A stretch of DNA of 61,647 nucleotides from Methylacidimicrobium fagopyrum (GTDB lineage: Bacteria > Verrucomicrobiota > Verrucomicrobiia > Limisphaerales > UBA11358), in contig JAMFSJ010000016.1 of the NCBI GenBank assembly GCA_026225255.1, positions 1-61,647 of the forward strand. The letters are read 5' to 3'. The notes beneath the pieces were generated by a model. The model was not told the DNA's origin, searched no databases, and saw only the letters and a list, made by a program, of their open reading frames with translations. The position numbers and the translations under genes are program-made. Of this stretch, positions 1 through 6,734 are shown piece after piece (the first letter of the stretch is position 1; each line of letters begins with the position of its first letter).

Positions 1-240
1 AAGGGCAGCATCATCTGGCGCTCGGGTAAATCCAAGAAGTCCGGCGGTATCGGCACGCACATCACCGCGATCACCAAGCGCAAATTCCAAGTGAATTTGC
101 AGCGCGTGAAAGCGGTTTTGCCCAGTGGCGAAGTCCGTTACGTCCGCGTCGCCGCCAGCGCGATCAAAAAAGGTCTCATCACCAAAGCGCCCCGCCGCAC
201 TTGGAAAAAAGAGACGGCCGTCGCTGCGAAAAAAGCGTAA
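1..240 (+). CDS. rpmB: 50S ribosomal protein L28 (C-terminal part)
   Basis: The window opens inside this gene; reading frame 1 runs to a TAA at 238-240, giving 79 residues. L28 is a small basic protein of the large ribosomal subunit. The visible part is rich in Lys and Arg and has the family pattern GGIGTHIT followed by ITKRKFQVNLQRV, typical of the core of L28, then a VRVAASAIKKGLI stretch and a basic tail. The start lies outside the window. A hairpin followed by Ts at 263-297 is a plausible terminator, so the gene probably ends its transcription unit. Confidence 0.93.
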   Translation, partial: KGSIIWRSGKSKKSGGIGTHITAITKRKFQVNLQRVKAVLPSGEVRYVRVAASAIKKGLITKAPRRTWKKETAVAAKKA

Positions 241-262
241 GCTGCCAGCCAGTTTTAGAGTT

Positions 263-297
263 AAAGCGTTGGAGTGTTTTGCGCTTCGACGCTTTTT
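263..297 (+). terminator. Possible rho-independent terminator after rpmB
   Basis: AAAGCGT (263-269) can pair with ACGCTTT (289-295), and a short T run follows. The loop is long (19 nt) and an alternative pairing with CGCTT at 282-286 exists, so the fold is uncertain; the position just after rpmB supports it. Confidence 0.45.
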
Positions 298-513
298 CTA
301 TTTCCCCGAAAGACTGCCTTCGCGCTTTGCCCTGGCACAAAACACCTGTAATGCCGCAGTCATTATAATGGCCCTGATTGTTTGATTCAACGAACCGCCC
401 GAGGCTGTTTTATAATGCCGTAAAATCCAGGCAACGTGCGGCAACGCTTCGGTTTTAATCTCAAGTTGAAATCAATTCGTGAAGCGAAGCTGAACGTAAG
501 TCGGCGGGGGAAA
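298..513. other. Intergenic, nothing recognised
   Basis: Between the rpmB terminator and the minus-strand terminator I see no gene with a convincing protein, no RNA gene and no repeat shared with the rest of the window. An ORF read through here from 125 is an out-of-frame shadow of rpmB. Confidence 0.5.
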
Positions 514-547
514 AGAAAAAAGCGACCGGACACTACTCCGGTCGCTT
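514..547 (-). terminator. Rho-independent terminator for the minus-strand gene at 759-1547
   Basis: AAGCGACCGGA (520-530) pairs perfectly with TCCGGTCGCTT (537-547) around a 6-nt loop. On the minus strand the stem is followed by a T-rich tract (the complement of 511-519), as expected for a terminator of a gene entering from the right. From 548 to 758 nothing else is seen. Confidence 0.8.
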
Positions 548-758
548 AAAGAACAACTTAAATTTTCCGGCACTTCGCAGTTTACAGTTTGCACACGGTT
601 TACTGCTTTCGTGCCTCTCAACAAAATCAGAATACCAGAGCCTAAGCTTTTGGCTTGTCACCAGATGTGGTTACAAATTGGGGCGGGACTATGTCTTTCA
701 CGAACCCATTAATTTGTTCAATAGAATCAATGGTTTTATGATGATTTAAATCATGAAA

Positions 759-1547
759 TTACTGGTTTTTTGGAACTATATAAATGATGAACTGGTATGG
801 CTCAACCCAATTCGGAGGGCCGGTGTTGGCTTGAGTTTGAATTCCAATTTGAGACAAATTGTAAATAAATCCTCCTTCGAGCGAATTTGTATCATTTGGC
901 ATCGGTGTAAATCGCTTAAATCCATTCGTCTGTTCTATAATAAGAGACATGAAAACGTTTGGATTATTTGTTCCTATATAAACAATTTGAAGGTCTTCGA
1001 GTGTGTTTGTATGGGCCCCCGGAAGCGTCATTGCTCCTGGCAAAAAATCCACACCAACAAAAAAATTAGTATCACTATCGGGGATTGTGAATTTAGCCCG
1101 ATTGAGCATGTCCCTTATTTGCCAAGCATAGGAACCCGCTTCTGTAACACCGGCTGGCGCGGCTACTCTGATCGGAAATTTTGGCCATGTTTCAGTTAAA
1201 AATATGAAATCCTTTATTTGCTTTTCGGTTATCGTTCTCGGCTGCAATTGTTTTTCCAGCACTAGGTTTGCATTTTTAAGCGATTCGATTTCCTGTATAT
1301 GTTGCGGCCATGCTGATAGTTCAAGCCCTACCCCAATGGCAACAAGCCCTGTGAAAAAAACCTCAAGCAAAAGTTTTCTAAATTCCAGCGCGGGAAAGTT
1401 TGTGGGATTATATGGTATTTTCAGCTTATCCTTAACCCATGGAAACGTAATGGCCCATTCTCCGGCAACGCCAACGACAACCATTAAAAGCCCCAACAAA
1501 TCCGCTCGATCCCAATTGGAAAGCGATGACCAAATAAATGAAAGCAT
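759..1547 (-). CDS. Hypothetical two-TM membrane protein with coiled-coil
   Basis: This 262-aa protein matches no family I recognise. Two hydrophobic segments lie near the N-terminus (about residues 15-37 and 58-78), followed by a short stretch with coiled-coil character (HIQEIESLKNANLVLEKQL) and a soluble C-terminal domain of about 150 residues. The arrangement suggests a small membrane-anchored protein whose soluble domain is on the same side as its N-terminus. It is divergent from the transposase at 1719 and has its own terminator at 514-547. The gene is noticeably richer in A+T than the chromosomal genes around it, in keeping with an acquired island. The ATG at 1547 is the first start in the frame; function unknown. 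Confidence 0.6.
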   Translation of the reverse strand: MLSFIWSSLSNWDRADLLGLLMVVVGVAGEWAITFPWVKDKLKIPYNPTNFPALEFRKLLLEVFFTGLVAIGVGLELSAWPQHIQEIESLKNANLVLEKQLQPRTITEKQIKDFIFLTETWPKFPIRVAAPAGVTEAGSYAWQIRDMLNRAKFTIPDSDTNFFVGVDFLPGAMTLPGAHTNTLEDLQIVYIGTNNPNVFMSLIIEQTNGFKRFTPMPNDTNSLEGGFIYNLSQIGIQTQANTGPPNWVEPYQFIIYIVPKNQ

Positions 1548-1718
1548 AAGATTTGAATCGTGGTGCTGTTATATTACCGCTTCGATTTTGATCGTTTCAG
1601 CAATCGCTCGTTTTATGGTATTAATAGTTAAATTTAGAGGCGAAATGATTTCTAAAGCAATAAAAAAATGTGTCACAAAAATGTTGACTTAAAATACTAA
1701 ATGTGTCACCTTTATTGC

Positions 1719-2672
1719 ATGAACGAGACGGAAGAAAAAGAAGAATTGAATCTGATAACGCTGGCGCAGGAATATTCCAGCGATGAAAAGGCCCGTGCGC
1801 TTTTAGAATCAATCCTCTGGCCGGATGGCGCGATCTGTCCGCACTGCAAAAATCACAAGGAAAAGCCGATTTACAAGCTCCGGCCCAAAGAAGGCAGCAA
1901 AACGCCAGCCCGCAAAGGTGTTCACAAGTGCGGTGCTTGCCGCAAACAATTTACCGTCACGGTTGGAACCATTTTTGAAGATTCGCATTTGCCGATCAGC
2001 AAATGGCTGATGGCGATTTTTATCATTTGCTCCAGCAAGAAATCAATCAGCGCAATGCAGTTGAGCCGGATGCTCAAAATCACCTATAAAGCAGCTTGGT
2101 TCATGGCTCATCGCCTTCGTTTCGCTGTCAGCCCTGAAATGCCTTTGGCCAAGTTGCTCCAAGGCGTCGTGGAAGTGGATGAAACCTTCGTGGGTGGCAA
2201 AGGCTATCGCTGCTCTCAAATGCGTCGCAAAACGCCCGTAGTGGCCTTAATTGAACGCGGTGGCTCAATGCAGGCTCGCGTCGTCAGCAATGTTACGCAA
2301 AAGAATCTTGGCCAAGCATTGCATGAATGCGTTAGCAAAGATGCCGTTGTGAACACGGACGAGCATCCTGCCTATCGCAAGCCGCTTCAAGAATGGAAAC
2401 AACACAGCACGGTTGTTCACTCAAAACGCGAATACAGCCGCCGCAATGCGGATGGAACGAAGTCTGGCATTAACCATTGCGAATCGTTTTTCAGCCTGCT
2501 CAAACGCGGCGTTTATGGTTCGTGGCATCATGTCAGCCGTGAACACTTGCAAAAATATGCCAATGAATTTGCTTTCCGCTGGAATACGCGTCATTTGAAT
2601 GATGGCGAACGCATGGAAAGCGCAATCGCGATGGTGGTTGGCAAGCGTTTAACTTATCGTGAAACGGTTTGA
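1719..2672 (+). CDS. IS1595-family transposase (ISXO2-like DDE)
   Basis: Transposase of the IS1595 family. An N-terminal zinc ribbon is visible (CPHC near residues 40-43 and CGAC near 70-73), then a helical DNA-binding region (about 80-140) and the ISXO2-type catalytic core: VVEVDETFVGG (Asp about 154), VVNTDEHPAY (Asp about 214) and NHCESFFSLLKRG (Glu about 255). The length (317 aa) is full for the family, so it may be active. I chose ATG 1719 because the family starts close to the acidic helix; an upstream in-frame ATG at 1701 would add six residues. Downstream sit coupled small genes. I could not find convincing terminal inverted repeats, so it may be a solitary or domesticated copy. The direct repeat ATGTGTCAC occurs at 1669-1677 and 1701-1709, 32 bp apart, just upstream. 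Confidence 0.92.
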   Translation: MNETEEKEELNLITLAQEYSSDEKARALLESILWPDGAICPHCKNHKEKPIYKLRPKEGSKTPARKGVHKCGACRKQFTVTVGTIFEDSHLPISKWLMAIFIICSSKKSISAMQLSRMLKITYKAAWFMAHRLRFAVSPEMPLAKLLQGVVEVDETFVGGKGYRCSQMRRKTPVVALIERGGSMQARVVSNVTQKNLGQALHECVSKDAVVNTDEHPAYRKPLQEWKQHSTVVHSKREYSRRNADGTKSGINHCESFFSLLKRGVYGSWHHVSREHLQKYANEFAFRWNTRHLNDGERMESAIAMVVGKRLTYRETV

Positions 2673-2751
2673 AGGAACAGGCTTTGCCGCCTGCAAGATT
2701 GCCTTGTAAAATCAAAAGCCCCGCATATTGCGTGGGGTAGAAAGAGAATCC

Positions 2752-2895
2752 GTGAGAAAGTCGAAACGAGAAAAACACAGCAAACGACCACCGGAGAAAA
2801 TGCTGCCTAATTTGAGCGGCATTAAATTCGAGGACGCATTGCGGGCATTGCTAAAGACGCCATTGCCACCAGATACAAAGAAGAAAACCAAATGA
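2752..2895 (+). CDS. 47-aa basic protein coupled to the next gene
   Basis: A GTG-started reading frame of 47 codons directly follows the transposase gene and overlaps the next start codon by four bases (ATGA at 2892-2895), the classical sign of translational coupling. The protein starts with a very basic stretch (RKSKREKHSKRPPEK), then has a short amphipathic segment (GIKFEDALRALLKTP) and a Pro/Lys tail. From memory, short proteins with an FEDALRALL-type helix accompany solitary transposase-like genes in several phyla; that link is inference. A GC-rich hairpin-like stretch (2720-2738) lies before it. It is too short to be called by length alone; the overlap and the sequence pattern are the evidence. 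Confidence 0.6.
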   Translation: MRKSKREKHSKRPPEKMLPNLSGIKFEDALRALLKTPLPPDTKKKTK

Positions 2896-3074
2896 GTGAT
2901 GCACCAAAAGTTGGCCGTCCTGCCTTGTCGCACGAAGAAAAGCGCGGCAAGTTCGTTTCCACTCGGCTTTCGCCAGACGAATACAACGAGATCGAAAAGG
3001 CTGTAAAATCATCTGGAGAAACCAAAACCGAGTGGATTCGTAAAAAGCTTTTAGCGGCGGCTCGTCGCGCTTAA
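2892..3074 (+). CDS. Small ribbon-helix-helix-like DNA-binding protein
   Basis: A 60-aa protein starting at an ATG that overlaps the stop of the 47-aa gene. After a short N-terminal segment (VGRPALSHEEKRG) comes a predicted beta-strand KFVSTRLSPDEYNEIEK and a second helix ending with WIRKKLLAAARR. This matches the ribbon-helix-helix (CopG/MobC-like) layout: one strand, two helices, a conserved LSPDEY turn. Such proteins dimerise and bind DNA, and often repress their own operon or act in mobilisation. It probably forms a unit with the transposase and the 47-aa gene. No partner toxin is seen directly downstream. Confidence 0.65.
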   Translation: MSDAPKVGRPALSHEEKRGKFVSTRLSPDEYNEIEKAVKSSGETKTEWIRKKLLAAARRA

Positions 3075-3273
3075 AGCAATTTAATTGGAAATATTCTATT
3101 ATTTAATTGACTTTTTATTAAATTTTGTATAGTTTTTATTCGTTTTGCTTCCCGAACAATAGCACCGTTTCCAATACAGCAGAAAAACGTATTTGGTATT
3201 GTTTATGCTAAAACATTTTTGGTGTTGCGCTAAATGAGCGGAAACTATACGGTCTCGGTCCAATTTTAAACTT

Positions 3274-3546
3274 ATGGCAACTATAAACGATACGATTTGC
3301 ATTGAAGAAGGATGCAGCGATAGCAAAATGCAGGATTTTCCTGCCGCTGCTAAGCAGTTTTTGCAAACTTTTTATACTGGCCGTGGCGTAAACATGGAAG
3401 ATACGATTGCCAAAATTGCCGCCATTCGTGATGGATTCGGACTAAGAGACGCTATTGTTGCTGCTGATGGCTCTGTTGAAAGTGATGTGGACGAATTAAA
3501 CTTTCTTGAATTCTACGTTTTACTAAAACGCGGAATGATTGTTTAA
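3274..3546 (+). CDS. Hypothetical protein, 90 aa
   Basis: Acidic 90-residue soluble protein with no family I recognise. It carries an FPAAAKQFLQTFY segment and a C-terminal part rich in Asp/Glu and hydrophobic residues (DELNFLEFYVLLKRGMIV), which suggests a small helical domain. It starts 18 bases before the HExxH gene's own leader and lies in the same orientation, so the two are probably co-transcribed, giving a small-protein plus protease-like pair. The stretch between 3075 and 3273 is very AT-rich and holds no gene I can support; it could carry the promoter of this pair. Confidence 0.5.
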   Translation: MATINDTICIEEGCSDSKMQDFPAAAKQFLQTFYTGRGVNMEDTIAKIAAIRDGFGLRDAIVAADGSVESDVDELNFLEFYVLLKRGMIV

Positions 3547-3564
3547 TACTCACTCAGCTTTCAA

Positions 3565-4095
3565 ATGAATGATCCAAAAGATATTCCTATAGATGTTTTA
3601 TCTCCAGAGCTTGCCGCTGCTGCCAAGAGAGTTGAAGCAGCATTGGAAAATGCCCACAAATTGGGAGATAGTGCCCATGAATATGCTCACCAAGTTTATG
3701 AGCTTTCAAAAACTTGCTTAATGGCTCATTCAATCCGAGCTGTTCAAAAGCATCTGGAGGACAGTGGAAAAGGTCGTCATTGGATAAGTTTAACACCGAC
3801 CAAGGGTGGTTATTTGCCACGTAGGGCCTTTGCAATGATTCGCCCACAGGAAACTGATATTATCGTTAATACTACTGTTGGTTTGGAGCATCAGCGAAGA
3901 GGAATTGCTCATGAATTGGCGCACCTTTTGTTCGTAAAACTGCATAATTCTCATCCTCCTTCTTTGGGCCGTGTTGAAACTGTTACCGAGGAGGCTTGCA
4001 TAACATTTGAAAAAGATTTGTGTAAAAATCACCATGAGTTTTATTCAAAACAGGAAAATCTCAATAATCTTCGTTTTCATTCATTGGACAAGTAA
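3565..4095 (+). CDS. HExxH zinc-metalloprotease-like protein (ImmA/IrrE-like)
   Basis: 176-aa protein with a helical N-terminal half and a single clear motif, GIAHELAHLLF at about residues 112-122, the HExxH signature of zincin proteases; a downstream TEEACITFEKDL helix could supply the third zinc ligand. This layout resembles ImmA/IrrE-type (DUF955) proteases, which cleave repressors or sense stress in mobile elements and toxin-antitoxin modules. There is no helix-turn-helix domain in this protein, so any regulator would be separate. It closes the AT-rich island and is followed at once by a strong terminator. Assignment to ImmA/IrrE is inference from the motif and context. Confidence 0.6.
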   Translation: MNDPKDIPIDVLSPELAAAAKRVEAALENAHKLGDSAHEYAHQVYELSKTCLMAHSIRAVQKHLEDSGKGRHWISLTPTKGGYLPRRAFAMIRPQETDIIVNTTVGLEHQRRGIAHELAHLLFVKLHNSHPPSLGRVETVTEEACITFEKDLCKNHHEFYSKQENLNNLRFHSLDK

Positions 4096-4110
4096 TTCAT
4101 TTTGAGATTA

Positions 4111-4141
4111 AAAAAGCCCCGCCAACAACGGGGGCTTTTTA
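4111..4141 (+). terminator. Rho-independent terminator after the HExxH gene
   Basis: AAAAAGCCCCG (4111-4121) pairs with CGGGGGCTTTTT (4129-4140) around a short loop, with A's upstream and T's downstream, so it could work in both directions. It marks the right edge of the accessory transcription unit. Confidence 0.85.
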
Positions 4142-4404
4142 TTTGGATTTTTAACCCGTCAATTAAATATCAATCTGAACTTCATAATGCGGCTGGGTTT
4201 GTGAAAGATATAATCCCGAATTGGGGACAAACGGCTCTTAGCCACACTCTTGCCCGTGTCCTCGATCCGGAATTTAACGCCCAAGCGCAACTTCCGGCGC
4301 CGAAACGCCGCCAAGGCGGCCGACACTAAAGAGGCGGAACTACAAACAAATGCTCAATCAAAAACACCCTGAGCCGCTCCTTGTATTGTTATCTTGAAAA
4401 TAAT
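4142..4404. other. Intergenic, no gene supported
   Basis: An ORF can be read through here (4102-4329) but it starts inside the terminator and its product has no recognisable pattern. A small GC-rich inverted stretch lies near 4296-4325 (GCCGCCAAGGCGGC). No other feature is seen before the operator of tetR. Confidence 0.5.
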
Positions 4405-4424
4405 AGTTGACCATTTAGTAAACT
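4405..4424. promoter_or_regulatory. Palindromic operator, copy 1 (tetR promoter)
   Basis: AGTTGACCATTTAGTAAACT is an imperfect palindrome (AGTTgAC / GTaAACT half-sites, 6 of 7 paired). Its reverse complement matches the second site at 5125-5144 at 15 of 20 positions. It covers the -35 box and spacer of the tetR promoter, fitting autorepression by the TetR protein encoded 60 bases downstream. Confidence 0.65.
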
Positions 4425-4434
4425 TTGATAGATT
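4407..4434 (+). promoter_or_regulatory. Probable tetR promoter
   Basis: TTGACC (4407-4412) and TAGATT (4429-4434) are separated by 16 bases, close to the sigma-70 consensus. The operator palindrome overlaps the -35 element. The start codon of tetR is 50 bases downstream. Confidence 0.5.
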
Positions 4435-4484
4435 AGCTGGGCAACCCGAAGAAGGTTGCGAGTAGTATTTAACCAAAAGATTTT

Positions 4485-5102
4485 ATGGGCCGTGTTAGCG
4501 ATGCAAAACAAAGACTGATGGATGCCGTCCTAGAGCTGATCTGGGTCGGGTCTTACGGCACCACGACTATTGATCAGATTTGTGATAAGGCGGGCGTTAA
4601 AAAGGGCAGTTTTTACTATTTTTTCCAGTCAAAGGCGCAGTTGGCGGCGGTCGCTTTTGATGATAATTGGCAGAATCGGAAGGTTGAATTGGATGGTATT
4701 TTCTCCGCGTCCGTGCCGCCGCTGGAACGATTGGAGAAATACGCGCGGTTTGGTTATCAAATCCAGTGCGAAATCAAAGAAAAATACGGTCGGGTGTTGG
4801 GTTGTCCGCAGTTTTCATTAGGTTGCGAAGTTTGCACGCAGGAGTTCGATTTGCAGAAGAAAATTCAAGACATGTTGGATTGCAAACGGCGGTATTTGTC
4901 CTCCGCTATCCGCGATGCCCACGCGAGCGGCACGATTGACGCGCCGGATCCGGAAGCCAAGGCGCGAATGATCCAGGCGTATTACGAAGGTTTATTGACG
5001 CAGGCGCGAATCCAGAATGATGTGACGGGACTACGCGACGCGGTTCACGGGATTTATGCGATTTTAGGTGTGAAAGAGACGGCGGCGCAGGCGGCGGCAT
5101 AA
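4485..5102 (+). CDS. TetR/AcrR-family transcriptional repressor
   Basis: 205-aa one-component regulator. The N-terminal helix-turn-helix is clear: YGTTTIDQICDKAGVKKG followed by SFYYFFQSKAQL (about residues 25-52), the signature of TetR proteins, which bind palindromic operators and release them when a ligand fills the C-terminal pocket. The C-terminal domain contains four Cys residues, three of them close together (GCPQFSLGCEVC), unusual for a simple drug sensor and possibly relevant to thiol or redox sensing, though this is speculation. It sits between two copies of one palindrome (4405-4424 and 5125-5144), so it most likely represses itself and the efflux operon that follows in the same direction. 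Start ATG at 4485. Confidence 0.93.
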   Translation: MGRVSDAKQRLMDAVLELIWVGSYGTTTIDQICDKAGVKKGSFYYFFQSKAQLAAVAFDDNWQNRKVELDGIFSASVPPLERLEKYARFGYQIQCEIKEKYGRVLGCPQFSLGCEVCTQEFDLQKKIQDMLDCKRRYLSSAIRDAHASGTIDAPDPEAKARMIQAYYEGLLTQARIQNDVTGLRDAVHGIYAILGVKETAAQAAA

Positions 5103-5124
5103 TTTAAAATTTTTTTGAACATTT

Positions 5125-5144
5125 ATTTGACTAAGTAGCCAACT
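5125..5144. promoter_or_regulatory. Palindromic operator, copy 2 (efflux operon)
   Basis: ATTTGACTAAGTAGCCAACT has inner half-sites TTGACT and AGCCAA (5 of 6 paired) and matches the reverse complement of copy 1 at 15 of 20 positions. It lies 23 bases after the tetR stop and upstream of the efflux genes. A -10-like TATAAG overlaps its right end (5144-5149), though I find no well-spaced -35. Confidence 0.6.
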
Positions 5145-5211
5145 ATAAGGCAAAGCGGAAAGCGCAAAAGCGGGAAAGCGGAAAATTAATACAGCGAAAG
5201 AAAAAACGAAT

Positions 5212-5514
5212 ATGAAAACAAATCAAACTACCATGAAGGTCGCGCAGAAATTGACCAGCGCGTGCCAAAGATTGGTCGCGCAAATTGCGTGGACCAAAAT
5301 CAATTTGGTCTCCGAATTTAAGAAAAATTTTGGCGGCAACGAACGGTTGATCCAGCTCGCGGTGAACGAAGCCGAAGCCCTCGCTTGGGAAACGGATTAT
5401 CCGCACCTCGTTTTTCACGCGCTCGCGGTGGAAAAAGTGAATGGCGCGGCACTGTGGCAACAGCGGCAACGCTTGATTCTCCGGCCGAACGCCGTTTACG
5501 CGCTCGCGGCCTAA
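5212..5514 (+). CDS. Small conserved-type protein between tetR and the RND pump
   Basis: 100-aa soluble, helical protein without signal peptide. The middle part (NERLIQLAVNEAEALAWETDYPHLVFHALAVEKV) is the most patterned; from memory, similar short proteins with an NEAEALAWET motif and a final WxxRQ segment occur beside other genes in verrucomicrobial genomes, but I cannot name a family or a function. It lies between the operator and the RND adaptor gene in the same orientation, 46 bases before the adaptor, so it is probably the first gene of the efflux operon. ATG 5212 is used; ATG 5233 (MKVAQK) is an alternative. Confidence 0.65.
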   Translation: MKTNQTTMKVAQKLTSACQRLVAQIAWTKINLVSEFKKNFGGNERLIQLAVNEAEALAWETDYPHLVFHALAVEKVNGAALWQQRQRLILRPNAVYALAA

Positions 5515-5560
5515 TAAATTTAAAAAACTTAAAACCCAAACCTTAACTACAAAATTTAAC

Positions 5561-6700
5561 ATGATCTCGAATAAGAAATTTTTACGTCCGTTGGCAGCTT
5601 TTGTTGTCACGGCTACCACGGTGGCGTTGCTGGATGGTTGCAGTAAACCGGCGGGCCCACAGCAAATGCCGCCGCCCGCGCAAGTCACGGTCGCGCCGGT
5701 CGAACAGAAGGACATCGTGGAATGGAACGAATTCACCGGCCACGCGATGCCGGTGGAATCGGTGGAAATTCGTCCGCGCACGTCCGGCTACATTCAGGAA
5801 GTGCGTTTTCAATCCGGTCAGCTGGTGAAAAAAGGCGACATGCTTTTCGTCATTGATCCGCGCTGGAACCAGGCGGTCTATGATCAACGTAAAGCGCAAT
5901 ATGACCAGACGAAGAGCGAAGCCGACCGCATTGATTTGCTGTTGAAAAACAACGCGATCTCGACGGAAGAAGCCGGCGCGCGCAAAGCCCGTTTTGAAGA
6001 AGCCAAAGCCGCGCTCGAATCCGCGCAGCTCGATTTGGATTACACGGAAGTAAAAGCGCCGATTGACGGCCGCGTCAGCCGCGCGTTGATGACGGAAGGT
6101 AATTATGTGAGTGGTAATGCCGGTTTGGCGTCGCTGCTCACCACGGTGGTCTCGGTGGATCCGGTTTATGTCTATGCGGACATTGACGAAGCGACGTTGC
6201 TGAAATTCAACGAACTCGTGGCGGCAAAAAAATTGGGCGACGACAATGGCGGCAAAATCCCGGTGGAATTGCAGCTCGCGGATGAAACGGGTTTTCCGCA
6301 CAAGGGCCACATCGAATCGTTCGACAACCAGTTGAACGCGGACACGGGCAGCATTTTGATGCGCGCGATTTTTCCGAATGACAGCGGCAAAATTGTCGCC
6401 GGATTGTTTGCGCGTGTCCGTCTGCCGTTGAGTGAAAAACATGAAGCATTGCTCGTGGACGAACGCGCCATCGGCACGGATCAGGCCTCGAAATTTGTGC
6501 TCGCACTGACGTCCTCAAACACCGTGGCGTATCAACCGGTGGTGCTCGGGCCGATGTATGACGGCAAACGGATCGTGCGCTCCGGCTTGACGGCGGGCGA
6601 AAAAATTGTGGTCAACGGTTTGGCGCGCGTGCGCCCCGGTTCGCCGGTCACGCCGCAAGAAGAAACGGCTGCCGCGCCGGTGGAAACAGCGAAACGCTGA
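5561..6700 (+). CDS. RND efflux periplasmic adaptor (AcrA/MexA family)
   Basis: Periplasmic adaptor that links an inner-membrane RND pump to an outer-membrane channel. The N-terminus is a lipoprotein signal (hydrophobic stretch ending LLDGC, Cys27), so the mature protein is probably lipid-anchored. Then come a barrel-sandwich segment (RPRTSGYIQEVRFQSGQLV), a helical hairpin (about residues 105-160, rich in AKxxxExA), the second lipoyl half (VKAPIDGRVSR), a beta-barrel domain and a membrane-proximal domain. At 379 aa it is of normal length for the family. It is followed 34 bases later by the pump gene. The operator at 5125-5144 probably controls the operon. Confidence 0.95.
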   Translation: MISNKKFLRPLAAFVVTATTVALLDGCSKPAGPQQMPPPAQVTVAPVEQKDIVEWNEFTGHAMPVESVEIRPRTSGYIQEVRFQSGQLVKKGDMLFVIDPRWNQAVYDQRKAQYDQTKSEADRIDLLLKNNAISTEEAGARKARFEEAKAALESAQLDLDYTEVKAPIDGRVSRALMTEGNYVSGNAGLASLLTTVVSVDPVYVYADIDEATLLKFNELVAAKKLGDDNGGKIPVELQLADETGFPHKGHIESFDNQLNADTGSILMRAIFPNDSGKIVAGLFARVRLPLSEKHEALLVDERAIGTDQASKFVLALTSSNTVAYQPVVLGPMYDGKRIVRSGLTAGEKIVVNGLARVRPGSPVTPQEETAAAPVETAKR

Positions 6701-6734
6701 TCCAGCCCAACCCTAATAATTGACAACGAGTGTT

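Noticed and set aside
753..1692. Plus-strand ORFs at 753-1199 and 1204-1692
   Set aside because: They are out-of-frame reads over the minus-strand membrane protein at 759-1547, which has a clear two-TM pattern and its own terminator. The products have no pattern.
1620..4141. Terminal inverted repeats of an IS1595 element
   Set aside because: I looked for an inverted copy of the ATGTGTCAC words near 1669-1709 on the right side up to 4141 and did not find one, so no element ends are drawn.
4102..4329. 75-aa ORF after the HExxH gene
   Set aside because: It starts within the terminator hairpin, has no ribosome site and no family pattern.
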